Of a stretch of DNA of 64,000 nt, positions 7,342-16,455 are shown piece by piece. Under the pieces are notes generated by a model. It saw only the letters and a program-made list of their open reading frames with translations, did not search any database and was not told the origin of the DNA. The stretch's first letter is position 1. The number at the start of each line of letters is the position of its first letter. The position numbers and the translations under genes were made by a program. The DNA comes from Alteribacillus sp041949975 (lineage in GTDB: Bacteria; Bacillota; Bacilli; Bacillales; Marinococcaceae): the NCBI RefSeq assembly GCF_041949975.1, contig NZ_JBHFQG010000005.1, positions 1 through 64,000 of the forward strand, in the 5' to 3' direction.

Positions 7342-8397
7342 ATGATAAAAAATGTAAAACGTTTCGGTGCTGCACTTTTTTTAACACCAATGATCTTGCT
7401 TGGAGCATGCGGAGGAGGAGATGATAGTTCAGGAGCTTCTGGTGAAGAAGCAGCTGATTATCCAGAAAGAGACATTAAGGGTGTTATTCAATGGGGAGAA
7501 GGCGGAGCTACAGATAACATTTCACGCACGCTAGCCCCGCTTGCTGAAGAAGAACTCGGAGGTACCCTCGTCATGGAAAACCGTGAAGGTGCATCCGGCG
7601 CTACTGGGGCCCAATATGTATATGACCAGCCTGCAGACGGCTACACCCTGCTGTTTGGTGCTGAAAACCCTAACCTTTATCAAGTACTTGGCATTTCTGA
7701 AAGAGATTATTTAACAGACTTTAAGCCGGTTACTATTATCGGTCAAAGCTATGCAGGTATTGTAGTAAGAGAAGATTCCGAGTTTGATAGTTTAGAAGAT
7801 TTAATTGATCACTCCAAAGAAAACCCAGGAGATATTACGATGGGAACCTCTGGTGAAGGCGGTCTTCCCCATGTAGCAAGTGCTATGCTTCAGGCTGAAT
7901 TAGGCACAGAGTTTAACCAAGTTCCTTATGATGGAGATGGCCCGCTGGCTACGGCTTTATTAGGAAATGAAATTGATGCAACAGTTCTGGCTGTATCAGC
8001 AGCGCAAGAGTATGTAGAATCCGGTGACTTTAAAATGCTCGCGGTAATCAATGACGAGCCTTTAGATTCAGCTCCAGATGCACCAGCTATTACAGAGGAA
8101 TATCCGGAATTTGAAAAATATTTACCTTGGGGACCATTCCAGGGAGTATTCGCACATAAAGACACTCCTAACGAAATTATGGACAAGCTGACAGAATCTT
8201 TTGAAGCTGCACAAGAAGACGAAGAATTTCAAGAAACTTTGGAAAACCTTGGTGTGAATCCATTAAATATAAATGGAGAAGAAGCAGTCGAATATCTGGA
8301 GCAAAACCAATCGACTTCTACATGGATGCTTTACGATGCAGGGGCCACAGAAACTTCTCCGGAAGAGTTTGATATTCCAAGAGTAGACGAGGAATAA
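7342..8397 (+). CDS. tripartite tricarboxylate transporter binding protein TctC (copy 1)
   Basis: Extracytoplasmic lipoprotein of the TctC family that captures an organic acid and hands it to TctAB. A signal peptide ends in the lipobox LLGAC, giving lipidated Cys23. The Ser/Gly/acid-rich linker that follows anchors the mature domain, which shows family motifs GASGATGAQYV, PADGYTLLFG and VPYDGDGPLATALLG. Start chosen behind AAGGAGG. It is 352 codons long and highly acidic, as expected for an exported protein in saline or alkaline surroundings. It is followed after 17 bases by a close paralogue. The ligand is not known; the neighbouring citryl-CoA-lyase-like gene suggests a tricarboxylate or a related acid. 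Confidence 0.92.
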   Translation: MIKNVKRFGAALFLTPMILLGACGGGDDSSGASGEEAADYPERDIKGVIQWGEGGATDNISRTLAPLAEEELGGTLVMENREGASGATGAQYVYDQPADGYTLLFGAENPNLYQVLGISERDYLTDFKPVTIIGQSYAGIVVREDSEFDSLEDLIDHSKENPGDITMGTSGEGGLPHVASAMLQAELGTEFNQVPYDGDGPLATALLGNEIDATVLAVSAAQEYVESGDFKMLAVINDEPLDSAPDAPAITEEYPEFEKYLPWGPFQGVFAHKDTPNEIMDKLTESFEAAQEDEEFQETLENLGVNPLNINGEEAVEYLEQNQSTSTWMLYDAGATETSPEEFDIPRVDEE

Positions 8398-8414
8398 ATG
8401 GGAGACACCATAAC

Positions 8415-9461
8415 ATGAGAAAAAAGTGTAGAAATATTATAACGTATTTTGCCGTACTGCTTCCTATCTTCCTCGCAGCTTGTGGTAATTCAAGCAGTAC
8501 TTCTGGAGAAGAAGCCTCTTCTTACCCTGAAAAAGATATTAACGGCATTATTATTTGGGGAGAAGGCGGTGCCACAGATAATATATCGAGAACGCTGGCC
8601 CCTCTTGTAGAAAAGGAACTAGATGGGTCCCTGGTTATGCAGAACAAAGAAGGGGCCTCGGGCGCTATTGCAACTCAATACGTCTACGACCAGCCCGCTG
8701 ATGGATACAATCTGTTGTTCGGAGCTGAAAACCCCAATTTATATCAAGTGCTAGACATCTCTGATAGAGATTATATGAACGACTTTACACCGATAAGTAT
8801 TTTCGGACAAAATTTCGGAGGCCTTGTTGTACACAAGGACTCCGAATTTGAAACCATTGAAGATGTTGTTGATTTTGCAAAAGAAAACCCCGGCGAACTA
8901 AATATGGGATACTCCGGTGAAGGAAGTCTTCCTCATGTAGCTGGTGCGATGCTGCAAGCCGAATTAGATACCGAATTTAATTATGTTCCTTATGATGGAG
9001 ACGGACCACTGGCTACTGCTTTACTAGGTAAAGAAGTAGATGCTACCGTTCTTTCCGTTTCAGCCGCTCAGGAGTATGTAGATTCAGGAGATTTTCGTAT
9101 GCTGTCCGTCATTAACGATGAAGCAATAGAAACAGCAGAAGATGTTCCGCCAATCACGGATTCTTACCCTGAATTTGAAAAGTATTTCCCGTGGGGACCT
9201 TTCCAGGGGGTATTTGTTCATAAAGATACACCGGAAAGTATTGTGCAAAAATTAACTGATGCTTTTGAAACGGCTCAGGAAGATGAGGAATTTCAACAAA
9301 CTTTAGAAGATCTCGGTGTCGTTCCGCTTAACATAAATGGAGAAGAAGCCAAAGAGTATGTGGATAAAAACCGCTCTACTTCCGCTTGGATGCTGTATGA
9401 TGCTGGAGCTGCTGAAAGATCTCCAGAAGAATTTGACATTCCTAGAGTAGACGAGGACTAA
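8415..9461 (+). CDS. tripartite tricarboxylate transporter binding protein TctC (copy 2)
   Basis: Second TctC lipoprotein, 348 aa, aligned end to end with copy 1 and roughly three quarters identical by eye, including the shared C-terminal motif SPEEFDIPRVDE. The lipobox is FLAAC. Divergence is highest in the signal peptide and linker and at scattered positions around the ligand pocket (for example IIGQSYAGIVV in copy 1 against IFGQNFGGLVV here). It most likely arose by tandem duplication; both feed the single TctAB that follows 19 bases later. The pair may differ in ligand or affinity, which the sequence alone does not show. Confidence 0.92.
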   Translation: MRKKCRNIITYFAVLLPIFLAACGNSSSTSGEEASSYPEKDINGIIIWGEGGATDNISRTLAPLVEKELDGSLVMQNKEGASGAIATQYVYDQPADGYNLLFGAENPNLYQVLDISDRDYMNDFTPISIFGQNFGGLVVHKDSEFETIEDVVDFAKENPGELNMGYSGEGSLPHVAGAMLQAELDTEFNYVPYDGDGPLATALLGKEVDATVLSVSAAQEYVDSGDFRMLSVINDEAIETAEDVPPITDSYPEFEKYFPWGPFQGVFVHKDTPESIVQKLTDAFETAQEDEEFQQTLEDLGVVPLNINGEEAKEYVDKNRSTSAWMLYDAGAAERSPEEFDIPRVDED

Positions 9462-9480
9462 AACAAGGAGAGGAACAACC

Positions 9481-9978
9481 ATGTATTCATTCAAATCATC
9501 GCTCCCTGGCATTATGATGGTTATCGTAAGTCTTCTAGTATTAAGCCAAGCTTTTATGATGGAAAACCAATCGATTACTGATCCGGCAAGCGGGAGCTTT
9601 TTACCAGCTCTTATTGCTCTCATCATGCTGGCTGCCGGAATCATCACGATTTTTAAAGACGGCCGCCAGCGTGCCTCTTCTGCCCATATGGAGGAAGAAG
9701 AAAACTTTAAAAAAGACGATTCAATAAACAAAACTTCTGAAGCTGACACTTTCACTAAGCAAGATTATAAATTAATCCTACTCTATTTCTGTTTGGTTAT
9801 TGCCTTTGTCCTTATACTTCCGATCATTTCCTTTTTTCCTGCTGCTTTTCTATTTTTAGCAGCAAGTATGTTTTTTCTTAAAGGTGTATCCTGGCTTCTT
9901 AATATCACCATCTCTTTAGGAACCGTCGTGGTTATTTATTTTTTATTCTCAGAATTATTCAATATTGTGTTTCCATAA
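9481..9978 (+). CDS. tctB: tripartite tricarboxylate transporter small membrane subunit TctB
   Basis: A 165-aa protein with four predicted membrane helices, two before and two after a hydrophilic acidic loop at about residues 58-95. Size, topology and position between tctC and tctA identify it as TctB, which is poorly conserved in sequence. It has an AAGGAGAGG site and is 12 bases from tctA. Confidence 0.85.
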   Translation: MYSFKSSLPGIMMVIVSLLVLSQAFMMENQSITDPASGSFLPALIALIMLAAGIITIFKDGRQRASSAHMEEEENFKKDDSINKTSEADTFTKQDYKLILLYFCLVIAFVLILPIISFFPAAFLFLAASMFFLKGVSWLLNITISLGTVVVIYFLFSELFNIVFP

Positions 9979-9990
9979 GGAGAATGCATC

Positions 9991-11484
9991 ATGGACATTC
10001 TACAACAATTTATGACACCATTTATAAATATAGAACTTCTGATTTTAGTAGCTGCCGGCACACTGGCTGGTATTTTTGTGGGAGCGATTCCGGGGCTTTC
10101 GGTTACGATGGCCGTTGCCCTCCTGCTCTCGCTTACTTATTCTTGGGATATGCTTCCAGCACTCGCACTAATGCTTGGAATCTATTACGGCGGTGTGTTC
10201 GGCGGTTCGAGAGCTGCCATTCTAGTGAATATGCCAGGCTCACCATCTTCGGTAGCTACCTCCTTTGACGGCTTTCCTCTCTCTCAGCAGGGAGAAGCGC
10301 GGATGGCTTTAACGTTGACAACGATTTTCTCTTTTGTTGGCGGGATGGTTGGCGTTGCTGTATTAGCAACTGCTGCTCCCCTTGTATCTACGATTGCCAT
10401 CCAATTCGGTCAGAGGGATTACTTTTTGCTTGCAATGCTCGGCCTTTTATTGATAGGAAGTCTAAGTCAAGGTTCGATGGCCAAAGGGGTCTTTGCCGCA
10501 GGAGCCGGCATCATTTTAGGCCTGGTCGGTATGGATTCAATCGGAGGCGGCAGCCGATTCACCTTTGGTTCGCTTCAGCTTATGAACGGTATTAATTTTG
10601 TAACAGCTATTTTAGGGCTGTTTGGTATGTCAGAAATTTTATACCAGCTGAAAACATTAAACGAAAAAGGGCAAACGGTAACCTTAAAGAAAATGGTGTT
10701 TCCCCCGCTTCGTGTTCTGTTTCGATTTTTGCCGCTCTCCTTACGCGTGTCTATTATGGGTGTGTTAATTGGTGCCCTTCCTGGTGCAGGCGGAGAGATC
10801 GCCGCCCTTCTTTCTTATGATCACGCTAAACGAACGACCAAGAAGCCAAGCCGGCCCTTTGGAAAAGGGGCATATGAAGGGGTCATTGCACCGGAAGCCG
10901 GTAACAACTCTGCGATTGGCGGTGCTCTTATTCCTTTGCTGACGCTCGGAATTCCCGGGGATGCGGTAACGGCTATTTTCATTGGGGCCTTGTTTATTCA
11001 CGGACTTCAGCCTGGCCCGATGCTGATGGAACAAAGCGGGGACTTGTTTTGGGTCATGGTCGGCTCCTCTGTCCTGGCTAATATCTTTTTACTTATTTTT
11101 GGTTTACTGGTTGTAGGTATTTTTATTCGAGTTGTTACGATTCCAAAACAAATCCTGCTGCCGATTATCGCTGTTATTACCGTTATTGGGGCATATGCCT
11201 TAAACAACAACATGACGGATGTATACTGGATGCTTGGATTTGGTATTGTTGGTTTCTTTATGAAAGTTCATAACTTTTCAGTCGCCCCTCTTGTCTTAGG
11301 GCTCATTTTAGGGCCGCTGATTGACACATCATTCCGGCGGGCTTATATGGCTTCTCAAGGGCCATCTGAATTTTTAATAGGGTTTGTGAACTCCCCTATC
11401 AGCATTCTATTAACGATAGCATTTGTGTTTACTATCTTTTCGCAGACAAAAATGTACAGCAGAATGAAACAAAAGATCGTTTAG
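9991..11484 (+). CDS. tctA: tripartite tricarboxylate transporter large membrane subunit TctA
   Basis: Polytopic permease of 497 aa that drives ion-coupled uptake of the acid delivered by TctC. Family motifs are clear: GAIPGLSVTMAVALLL near residue 30, YYGGVFGGSRAAILVN near 65, GALPGAGGEIAALL near 260 and the second GIPGDAVTAI near 320. Last gene of the operon, ended by a strong terminator. A complete tctCCBA set is present, so the transporter should be functional. Confidence 0.95.
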   Translation: MDILQQFMTPFINIELLILVAAGTLAGIFVGAIPGLSVTMAVALLLSLTYSWDMLPALALMLGIYYGGVFGGSRAAILVNMPGSPSSVATSFDGFPLSQQGEARMALTLTTIFSFVGGMVGVAVLATAAPLVSTIAIQFGQRDYFLLAMLGLLLIGSLSQGSMAKGVFAAGAGIILGLVGMDSIGGGSRFTFGSLQLMNGINFVTAILGLFGMSEILYQLKTLNEKGQTVTLKKMVFPPLRVLFRFLPLSLRVSIMGVLIGALPGAGGEIAALLSYDHAKRTTKKPSRPFGKGAYEGVIAPEAGNNSAIGGALIPLLTLGIPGDAVTAIFIGALFIHGLQPGPMLMEQSGDLFWVMVGSSVLANIFLLIFGLLVVGIFIRVVTIPKQILLPIIAVITVIGAYALNNNMTDVYWMLGFGIVGFFMKVHNFSVAPLVLGLILGPLIDTSFRRAYMASQGPSEFLIGFVNSPISILLTIAFVFTIFSQTKMYSRMKQKIV

Positions 11485-11491
11485 AGCCCTC

Positions 11492-11535
11492 CTCCCCCCT
11501 TTTATCATATTAAATGATAAAGGGGGGGTTTTGCT
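11492..11535 (+). terminator. rho-independent terminator of the tct operon
   Basis: CCCCCCTTTTATCAT and ATGATAAAGGGGGG form a long stem followed by TTTTG, eight bases after the tctA stop. Confidence 0.85.
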
Positions 11536-11539
11536 TAAA

Positions 11540-12027
11540 ACATCGCTTAATTATACAGATTTTGTCGTACATACGATATGGGATTGATTCTTCTTTGATT
11601 ACAATCGAACTAACCGAAACAACAGCCAGCGAAAATATGGAAGAAATCCTTCCAATTTTAAATAGATGGAAGCAGCAAGGTATCCAGATATCTCTCGATG
11701 ACTTTGGGACCGGTTACTCTTCTATGAATTATATCGGTGAAATCCCACTGTATTTTGAAAATAGATCGTTCGTTTATTAGAGATTTACCGGTAGACTGTC
11801 CAAAAGCTTCTATTACAAAAGCAACTATCTCTCTTACCCATGATCTAGCATACAAGTGATCGGAGAAGGAGTAGAAACAGAAGCACAATTAAAATGGCTG
11901 AAAGAGAAAGGCTGTGATATAGCGCAGGGCTTTTTTAATTGGAGGAAGCAGGAAAACGAGTGTTCCTTTTTTAAAAATGCTGCGATAACCCATCCGCCGG
12001 CGCTTAGAAACTCTTTCATTATATGTT
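11540..12027 (+). pseudogene. EAL-domain (c-di-GMP phosphodiesterase) relic
   Basis: The C-terminal half of an EAL domain is spread over at least three frames: LITIELTET and ISLDDFGTGYSSMNYI (11595-11735), then KIDRSFIRDLPVD (11763-11803), then VIGEGVETEAQLKWLKEKGC and AQGFF (11857-11935). Frameshifts occur near 11750 and 11850. The N-terminus, including the EAL motif itself, is missing. It follows the tct terminator directly and is dead. Confidence 0.8.
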
Positions 12028-12062
12028 AAGCTAGTTCTAAAACAAGGATTGGCGGTGGACTG

Positions 12063-14018
12063 ATGAGTACAGGCCGAAACGAACTGTGTCCATGCGGAAG
12101 CGGAAAAAAGTACAAAAAATGCTGCGCTGATAAAGTGACAACGCTCACTTATACGAAAGAAGAAATTTTAGTTGTTCAACTGCAAATGTTTGAGTATGTT
12201 ACGGATCATTACTTTATGGAGCTGAGAGATTATTTAGCCTTAATAGCAGGAGATAAAGCTTCAAACTCCCTTTCAAGCGACGATTACCGAACCCTCTCCA
12301 TAATGGCAGCCGCCCATTGGGTTTTTGACAAAAGAAACCAAGAGGAAAACGGATTGATAGACGAGATCATCTCCCTGCCTTTTTGGAAAGTAAAACAGCG
12401 CCGTTTGTTGGAAGCCTGGCAGGAAACATCCCTTTTTTCTTTGTATTTGATTGAGGAATGGGGCGAAAAAGAATTACTGGTGAAAGATATGATGAGCGGA
12501 GAAAAACTACATGTGGAGACTCCTCCGGACTTCGCGAACGGCCCGCGGGGAATTTGTTTTCTCAGCCTCGTTCCTGTTCAGCACCTCTGGTTTATGTTTG
12601 GAATGCCCTATTTTATTTCGCCCTACGGTGAAAATGTGAATTCAGAAGCTTTTGACGGGGTTCAAAAATCTTTAGAAGGCTTAATCAACTTAGCAAAATC
12701 AGTTTCATTTGAAGATCCGTTCTTTGCATTCATGGAAAAATATTTTTCTTTATTCCGGGTTGACGAAGCGAAGACTGAAGAATTCAATGTTGATGCGGAT
12801 TTAACCCCAGAAGAAAATCAAGTGATGACTGTCTTTACCAAGCATGCCAGTCAAGAGCTTCAAGAGGCGGGAGGTATAGAAGAAGCAGAAAAAATCTGGA
12901 AATCTTATTGTAACGTTGCTGTCCCAATCATTAAAAAACCTGCAGCATATGCGGCCACTCTCGAGTATTTTATCAGTAATGATGTATTGTCTATTTCCGG
13001 TGCTACCCAAAAAGCACTTGGTAAAAAATACGGCGTTTCTCCTAATACTATTTCCAAACGTGTACAGGATTTCGATAACGCTCTAATGGAGTACGAAATT
13101 CGCACAGATGTATTGGGGCCGCCTGACCCTCACCCTGAGGAAAGCAGATTAGTGATGGAACGCCATTTGTTCATCTTGCATAAAGAAATGCAAAGGCTTG
13201 GACTTTCTTCCGCAGAGGAAATCCAGGCGTTTCAACAAGAGTTTGATCCAGAAAAAGCCAGGACCGATCATTGGCCTGAGGGCGATAGAGTGCAGCTGAT
13301 GTTATATGACGCCATGCTTGCCCCTGACCTTTCGGAAAAAAACCGTTTGATTCAAAAGGCACTCAAGCTGGATGAAAATCAACCCGATATCTACAGACAG
13401 CTGGCTGCTCTCACAGAATCTGAGGAAGAAGCACTGGAGTGGTCCAGAAAAGCAGTGGAAGCTGGCCGCTCTTCTCTTGGAAAAGAGGTTTTCGAAGAAG
13501 AGAAAGGACATTTCTGGAGTATTCTGGAAACACGCCCGTTTATGAGGGCTTTGCAGCAGTATGCTTCTCTTCTGGAAGTGTATGATTCTAAGCAAGCGGA
13601 AGAACTTTACGAAGAAATGCTCGAGCTTAACCCGATAGACAACCAAGCTATACGTTATCAACTTCTCTCTCTGTATATTATGCACAGTGAATATGGGAAA
13701 GCAGATGCATTAATAGACAAGTACCCAGAGGAAACTACCTTTTGGCTGTTTCACCAGGCTCTCCTCGAATACTTGTACAATGGTTTATCAGAAAAATTAG
13801 AGACAAAACTGAAAAAAGCTGAAAAAGAAAATCCACATGTCATTGATTTTATTTTGAACGACAATAATATTCCACAGGAACTTTTCATGGCACCGATTGA
13901 ATTTTATTCTCCCGGAAGCCAAGAAGAAGCCTATATATATGTGGAGGATGCAATGTTTTTTTGGCAGGATCAGCAAGAACTTATGGATTATTTGAAAGCA
14001 CGGGCAGCACAAAACTGA
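12063..14018 (+). CDS. SEC-C zinc-motif protein with internal helix-turn-helix and TPR-like region
   Basis: A 651-aa soluble protein. Residues 7-21 are a SEC-C motif (ELCPCGSGKKYKKCC), a zinc-binding module also found at the end of SecA. A helix-turn-helix-like segment lies near residues 310-342 (ALGKKYGVSPNTISKRVQDF). From about 420 to 600 the sequence has alpha-helical repeats of TPR type, including the motif FWSILETRPFMRAL near 480-493. The combination suggests a zinc-dependent adaptor or regulator; its target is unknown. It is a single-gene unit between two decayed regions but has itself no sign of damage. Start chosen at ATG with GGCGGTGG upstream. Confidence 0.75.
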   Translation: MSTGRNELCPCGSGKKYKKCCADKVTTLTYTKEEILVVQLQMFEYVTDHYFMELRDYLALIAGDKASNSLSSDDYRTLSIMAAAHWVFDKRNQEENGLIDEIISLPFWKVKQRRLLEAWQETSLFSLYLIEEWGEKELLVKDMMSGEKLHVETPPDFANGPRGICFLSLVPVQHLWFMFGMPYFISPYGENVNSEAFDGVQKSLEGLINLAKSVSFEDPFFAFMEKYFSLFRVDEAKTEEFNVDADLTPEENQVMTVFTKHASQELQEAGGIEEAEKIWKSYCNVAVPIIKKPAAYAATLEYFISNDVLSISGATQKALGKKYGVSPNTISKRVQDFDNALMEYEIRTDVLGPPDPHPEESRLVMERHLFILHKEMQRLGLSSAEEIQAFQQEFDPEKARTDHWPEGDRVQLMLYDAMLAPDLSEKNRLIQKALKLDENQPDIYRQLAALTESEEEALEWSRKAVEAGRSSLGKEVFEEEKGHFWSILETRPFMRALQQYASLLEVYDSKQAEELYEEMLELNPIDNQAIRYQLLSLYIMHSEYGKADALIDKYPEETTFWLFHQALLEYLYNGLSEKLETKLKKAEKENPHVIDFILNDNNIPQELFMAPIEFYSPGSQEEAYIYVEDAMFFWQDQQELMDYLKARAAQN

Positions 14019-14102
14019 TCATCAACCTAACTTCAATAACATGCTGAAATATTTTGACAATATTTAAAATAGATGATGCAGTTACTTACAATTACATAGG
14101 AA

Positions 14103-14184
14103 GTCCACTAGGGGCGCTTTTATAAGCTGAGATAAGGAAATATTCCTTGGTCCCTTAGAACCTATACCAGCGGAGGGAAGTGGA
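14103..14184 (+). promoter_or_regulatory. TPP riboswitch, probably defective
   Basis: The thi-box elements are recognisable: CTAGGGGCGC, AGCTGAGAT, TCCCTTAGAACCT and CCAGCGGAGGGAAGTGG. Compared with the consensus, about ten bases (the GATCTGG... arm) are missing between GAACCT and ATACCAGCG, so the helix that recognises the pyrophosphate side cannot form. It stands upstream of the decayed thiamine-type transporter. Confidence 0.75.
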
Positions 14185-14248
14185 GACGGCTTGCTCGTTT
14201 TGCATAACAGGTAATATATCCTTTTATACTTCTATATTTTCATGACAG

Positions 14249-14276
14249 AACCGCTCCATTTCCAGGGCGGTTTTTT
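14249..14276 (+). terminator. terminator behind the TPP riboswitch
   Basis: AACCGCTC and GGGCGGTT form an 8-bp stem followed by six T, about 65 bases after the aptamer. This is the usual expression platform of thiamine-repressed operons. Confidence 0.75.
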
Positions 14277-14360
14277 GTTTGGAAAATAAGAACGCGGCGG
14301 CCCCCCAAAATCAAAACCGTTCTCTTCCAGCCCCGGAGGTTCGGCTTCCTTGTTCAATTA

Positions 14361-15035
14361 TAAGACCTGCGGTGATATGTCAATAAAAAATTAATAAGAA
14401 AATGAAGATGTCAAAGATCATTTTTGCGAAAAAAGAGCGCAAGAAACTAGACCAGTATTAAATTGGTAATTACTGGATGGTGCGAGAGGTTATGCTATGA
14501 CGGCTTCACGTCATATATTCACGCCCCTCTCTAGCAAAAATAGTTGGTGATTGCGTAGTAGCGCATCCACCAGACGCACTAGTTTTCTTGCAGTTAGAAC
14601 GAGAGCTCGTTTGTGTTGATGTTTTGGTACTTCTCCGAATTTTTTCACGTAATATGCCTGGTATTCCGGTACTTTCCTACGTACAGAGTCGGCGGCTTCA
14701 ACTAAGTAATACCGTAAGTACTGGTTACCTTGACGCGTCAGAGAAGTATCCTCTGCCGTAAACCGGCCGGATTGATGGGTCCGCCAATAGAGGCCAGCGT
14801 ATTTCGCCACTTTCGTTTCATCGTCAAATCGTTCAATTTGACCGATCTCGGCAATGATACCGGCAGCGAAGACCGGACCGATACCGGGAATGGATTCCAC
14901 CGTTTGGGTGAGTCCATGATCCGTTTAATGGTTTTATCGATTTCTTTCACTTGGCGTTGGAGAGAGCGAATGACCTCTATGGAGGTGCCTAATAGGACAT
15001 CCAGTGAATCTTCGACGACCTTGTCCTATCGATAA
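14361..15035 (-). pseudogene. IS110-family transposase relic (copy 2)
   Basis: The C-terminal 170 or so residues of an IS110 transposase on the minus strand. The upstream piece (DKVVEDSLDVLLGTS... to MDSPKRWNP) and the main piece (VESIPGIGPVFAAGIIAEIG to FLLERGVNI, stop at 14511) are in different frames, with the break near 14905-14920. The N-terminal catalytic part is missing. Bases 14361-14511 are the element end shared with copy 1 (826-962). The relic separates the TPP riboswitch from the ykoD relic, and the ykoE-type gene expected there is absent. Confidence 0.85.
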
Positions 15036-16455
15036 GATGAACGTTCGGCTCGTTGAATGGCTGGGCATTTTATTTCAAGACCCGGAAACGCAGTTTTGTA
15101 TGCTGACCGTTGAGGATGAAATTATTTTTGGGTTAAAGAACCTAGAGCTGTCTAAAGCAGAAATGGAAAAAGATTGCAGGAAAGCTTGGAACTGACCGGC
15201 TTGACCAGCCTGCGCCACTCCCCTTTAAACACCCTTTCCGGCGGCCTGAAACAAAAGCAGCCATTGCTTGTCTTCTAGCCATGGACGCCGAAACGATCAT
15301 ACTCGATGAACCAAACGCCAACCTTGATCCAAAAAGCACGGAAGACGTCCTTCAATTATGGACCAACATTGCTTCTCGAAAAAATAAAACACTGCTTTTT
15401 ATCGAACACAAATTAGATCATCTTTTATCCGTCATTGACCGTGTCATTGCGATTGTCGAGAAGGCGGAGTCATTGCAGACGGTTCTCCGCGTGAAGTTTT
15501 TAAAACGTACACCTCTCAACTTGAAAATGAAGGCATTTGGATTCCGGACGTTGTAAAACAGCTTTACAGCTCGAGCATCAGGGTAAAAATGTCTGGGATC
15601 AGCTGCCTCTAACGTTAAACGAATGGGAAAAAGAATGCGTGGACAAAAGATTAGAAAAACAGACCAAAGCTCCGGCGGAAACAGAGAAAGACCGGTCCTC
15701 TTCCCCATTTATTGAGGCTGAAAATCTTTCGTTTACTTACCGTGGCAACGAAGCACTATCTCACGTAAACTTTTCTTTCTACCCAGGAGAATTTGCAGCT
15801 TTAGTGGGCTCTAATGGAGAGCTGGGAAAAGCACGCTGGCAAAAATGATTTCAGGTATTCACTCTCCCACTGACGGAATTCTAAAGCATCGTGGTCGGGA
15901 AGCGAGCAGCATATCAGAAAACGAGCTACGTTTTTCTAAACCCAGAGCATCAATTTATATGCGATACCGTAGAAGACGAGCTTTCATACGGATTGAAAAT
16001 CAGCGGAACGGATGCGCAAGTGATCAAAGCAAAAGTGGAAGAGCTGCTGGAGATGTTTTATCTCACGTCCAAACGAAATGAAAATCCGATCTCTTTAAGC
16101 CAGGGGCAAAAACGCAGATTGTCCGTAGCAACCATGCTTACGAGCGAACAGGAAATTCTCATTTTAGATGAACCGACATTTGGTCAGGATGAAGCAAATA
16201 CGAAAGCGCTTATTGAATTACTTCAAAAGCTTCATCAAAATGGAAAAACTATTTTAATGATTACCCACGATATGGAACTTGTCTATCACTACGCTCTCTT
16301 ATTATTGGATGGGGGCAGTGTAAAAATACGAAGGTGCAGTTTCTGGTTTTTTTGAAGAAAAAGAGCTTCTCGAAAGAGCCTCTATCAAGCAACCAATAAC
16401 AAGAAAACTTTCGAAGTGGCTTCCTGCCTTTGAAAAGGAGAAGATCACATGTTAG
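15036..16455 (+). pseudogene. decayed ECF-type ABC ATPase, YkoD-like (thiamine precursor uptake)
   Basis: Two fused ATPase halves, as in YkoD, can be followed through at least five frame changes. First half: GILFQDPETQFCMLTVEDE (15060-15117), LDEP (15303) and the switch histidine region LFIEHKLDHLL. Second half: FIEAENLSFTYRG (15706-15744), a damaged Walker A (GSNGELGKA), NPEHQFICDTVEDELSYG (15941-15995), signature SLSQGQKRRLS, ILDEPTFGQDE and MITHDMEL. The N-terminal Walker A of the first half was removed where the IS110 relic lies. The TPP riboswitch upstream and the ykoC relic downstream point to a former ykoEDC operon for hydroxymethylpyrimidine or thiamine uptake. Confidence 0.85.

Noticed and set aside
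14730..15035. Plus-strand frame over the IS110 relic
   Set aside because: Antisense of the transposase; no independent support.
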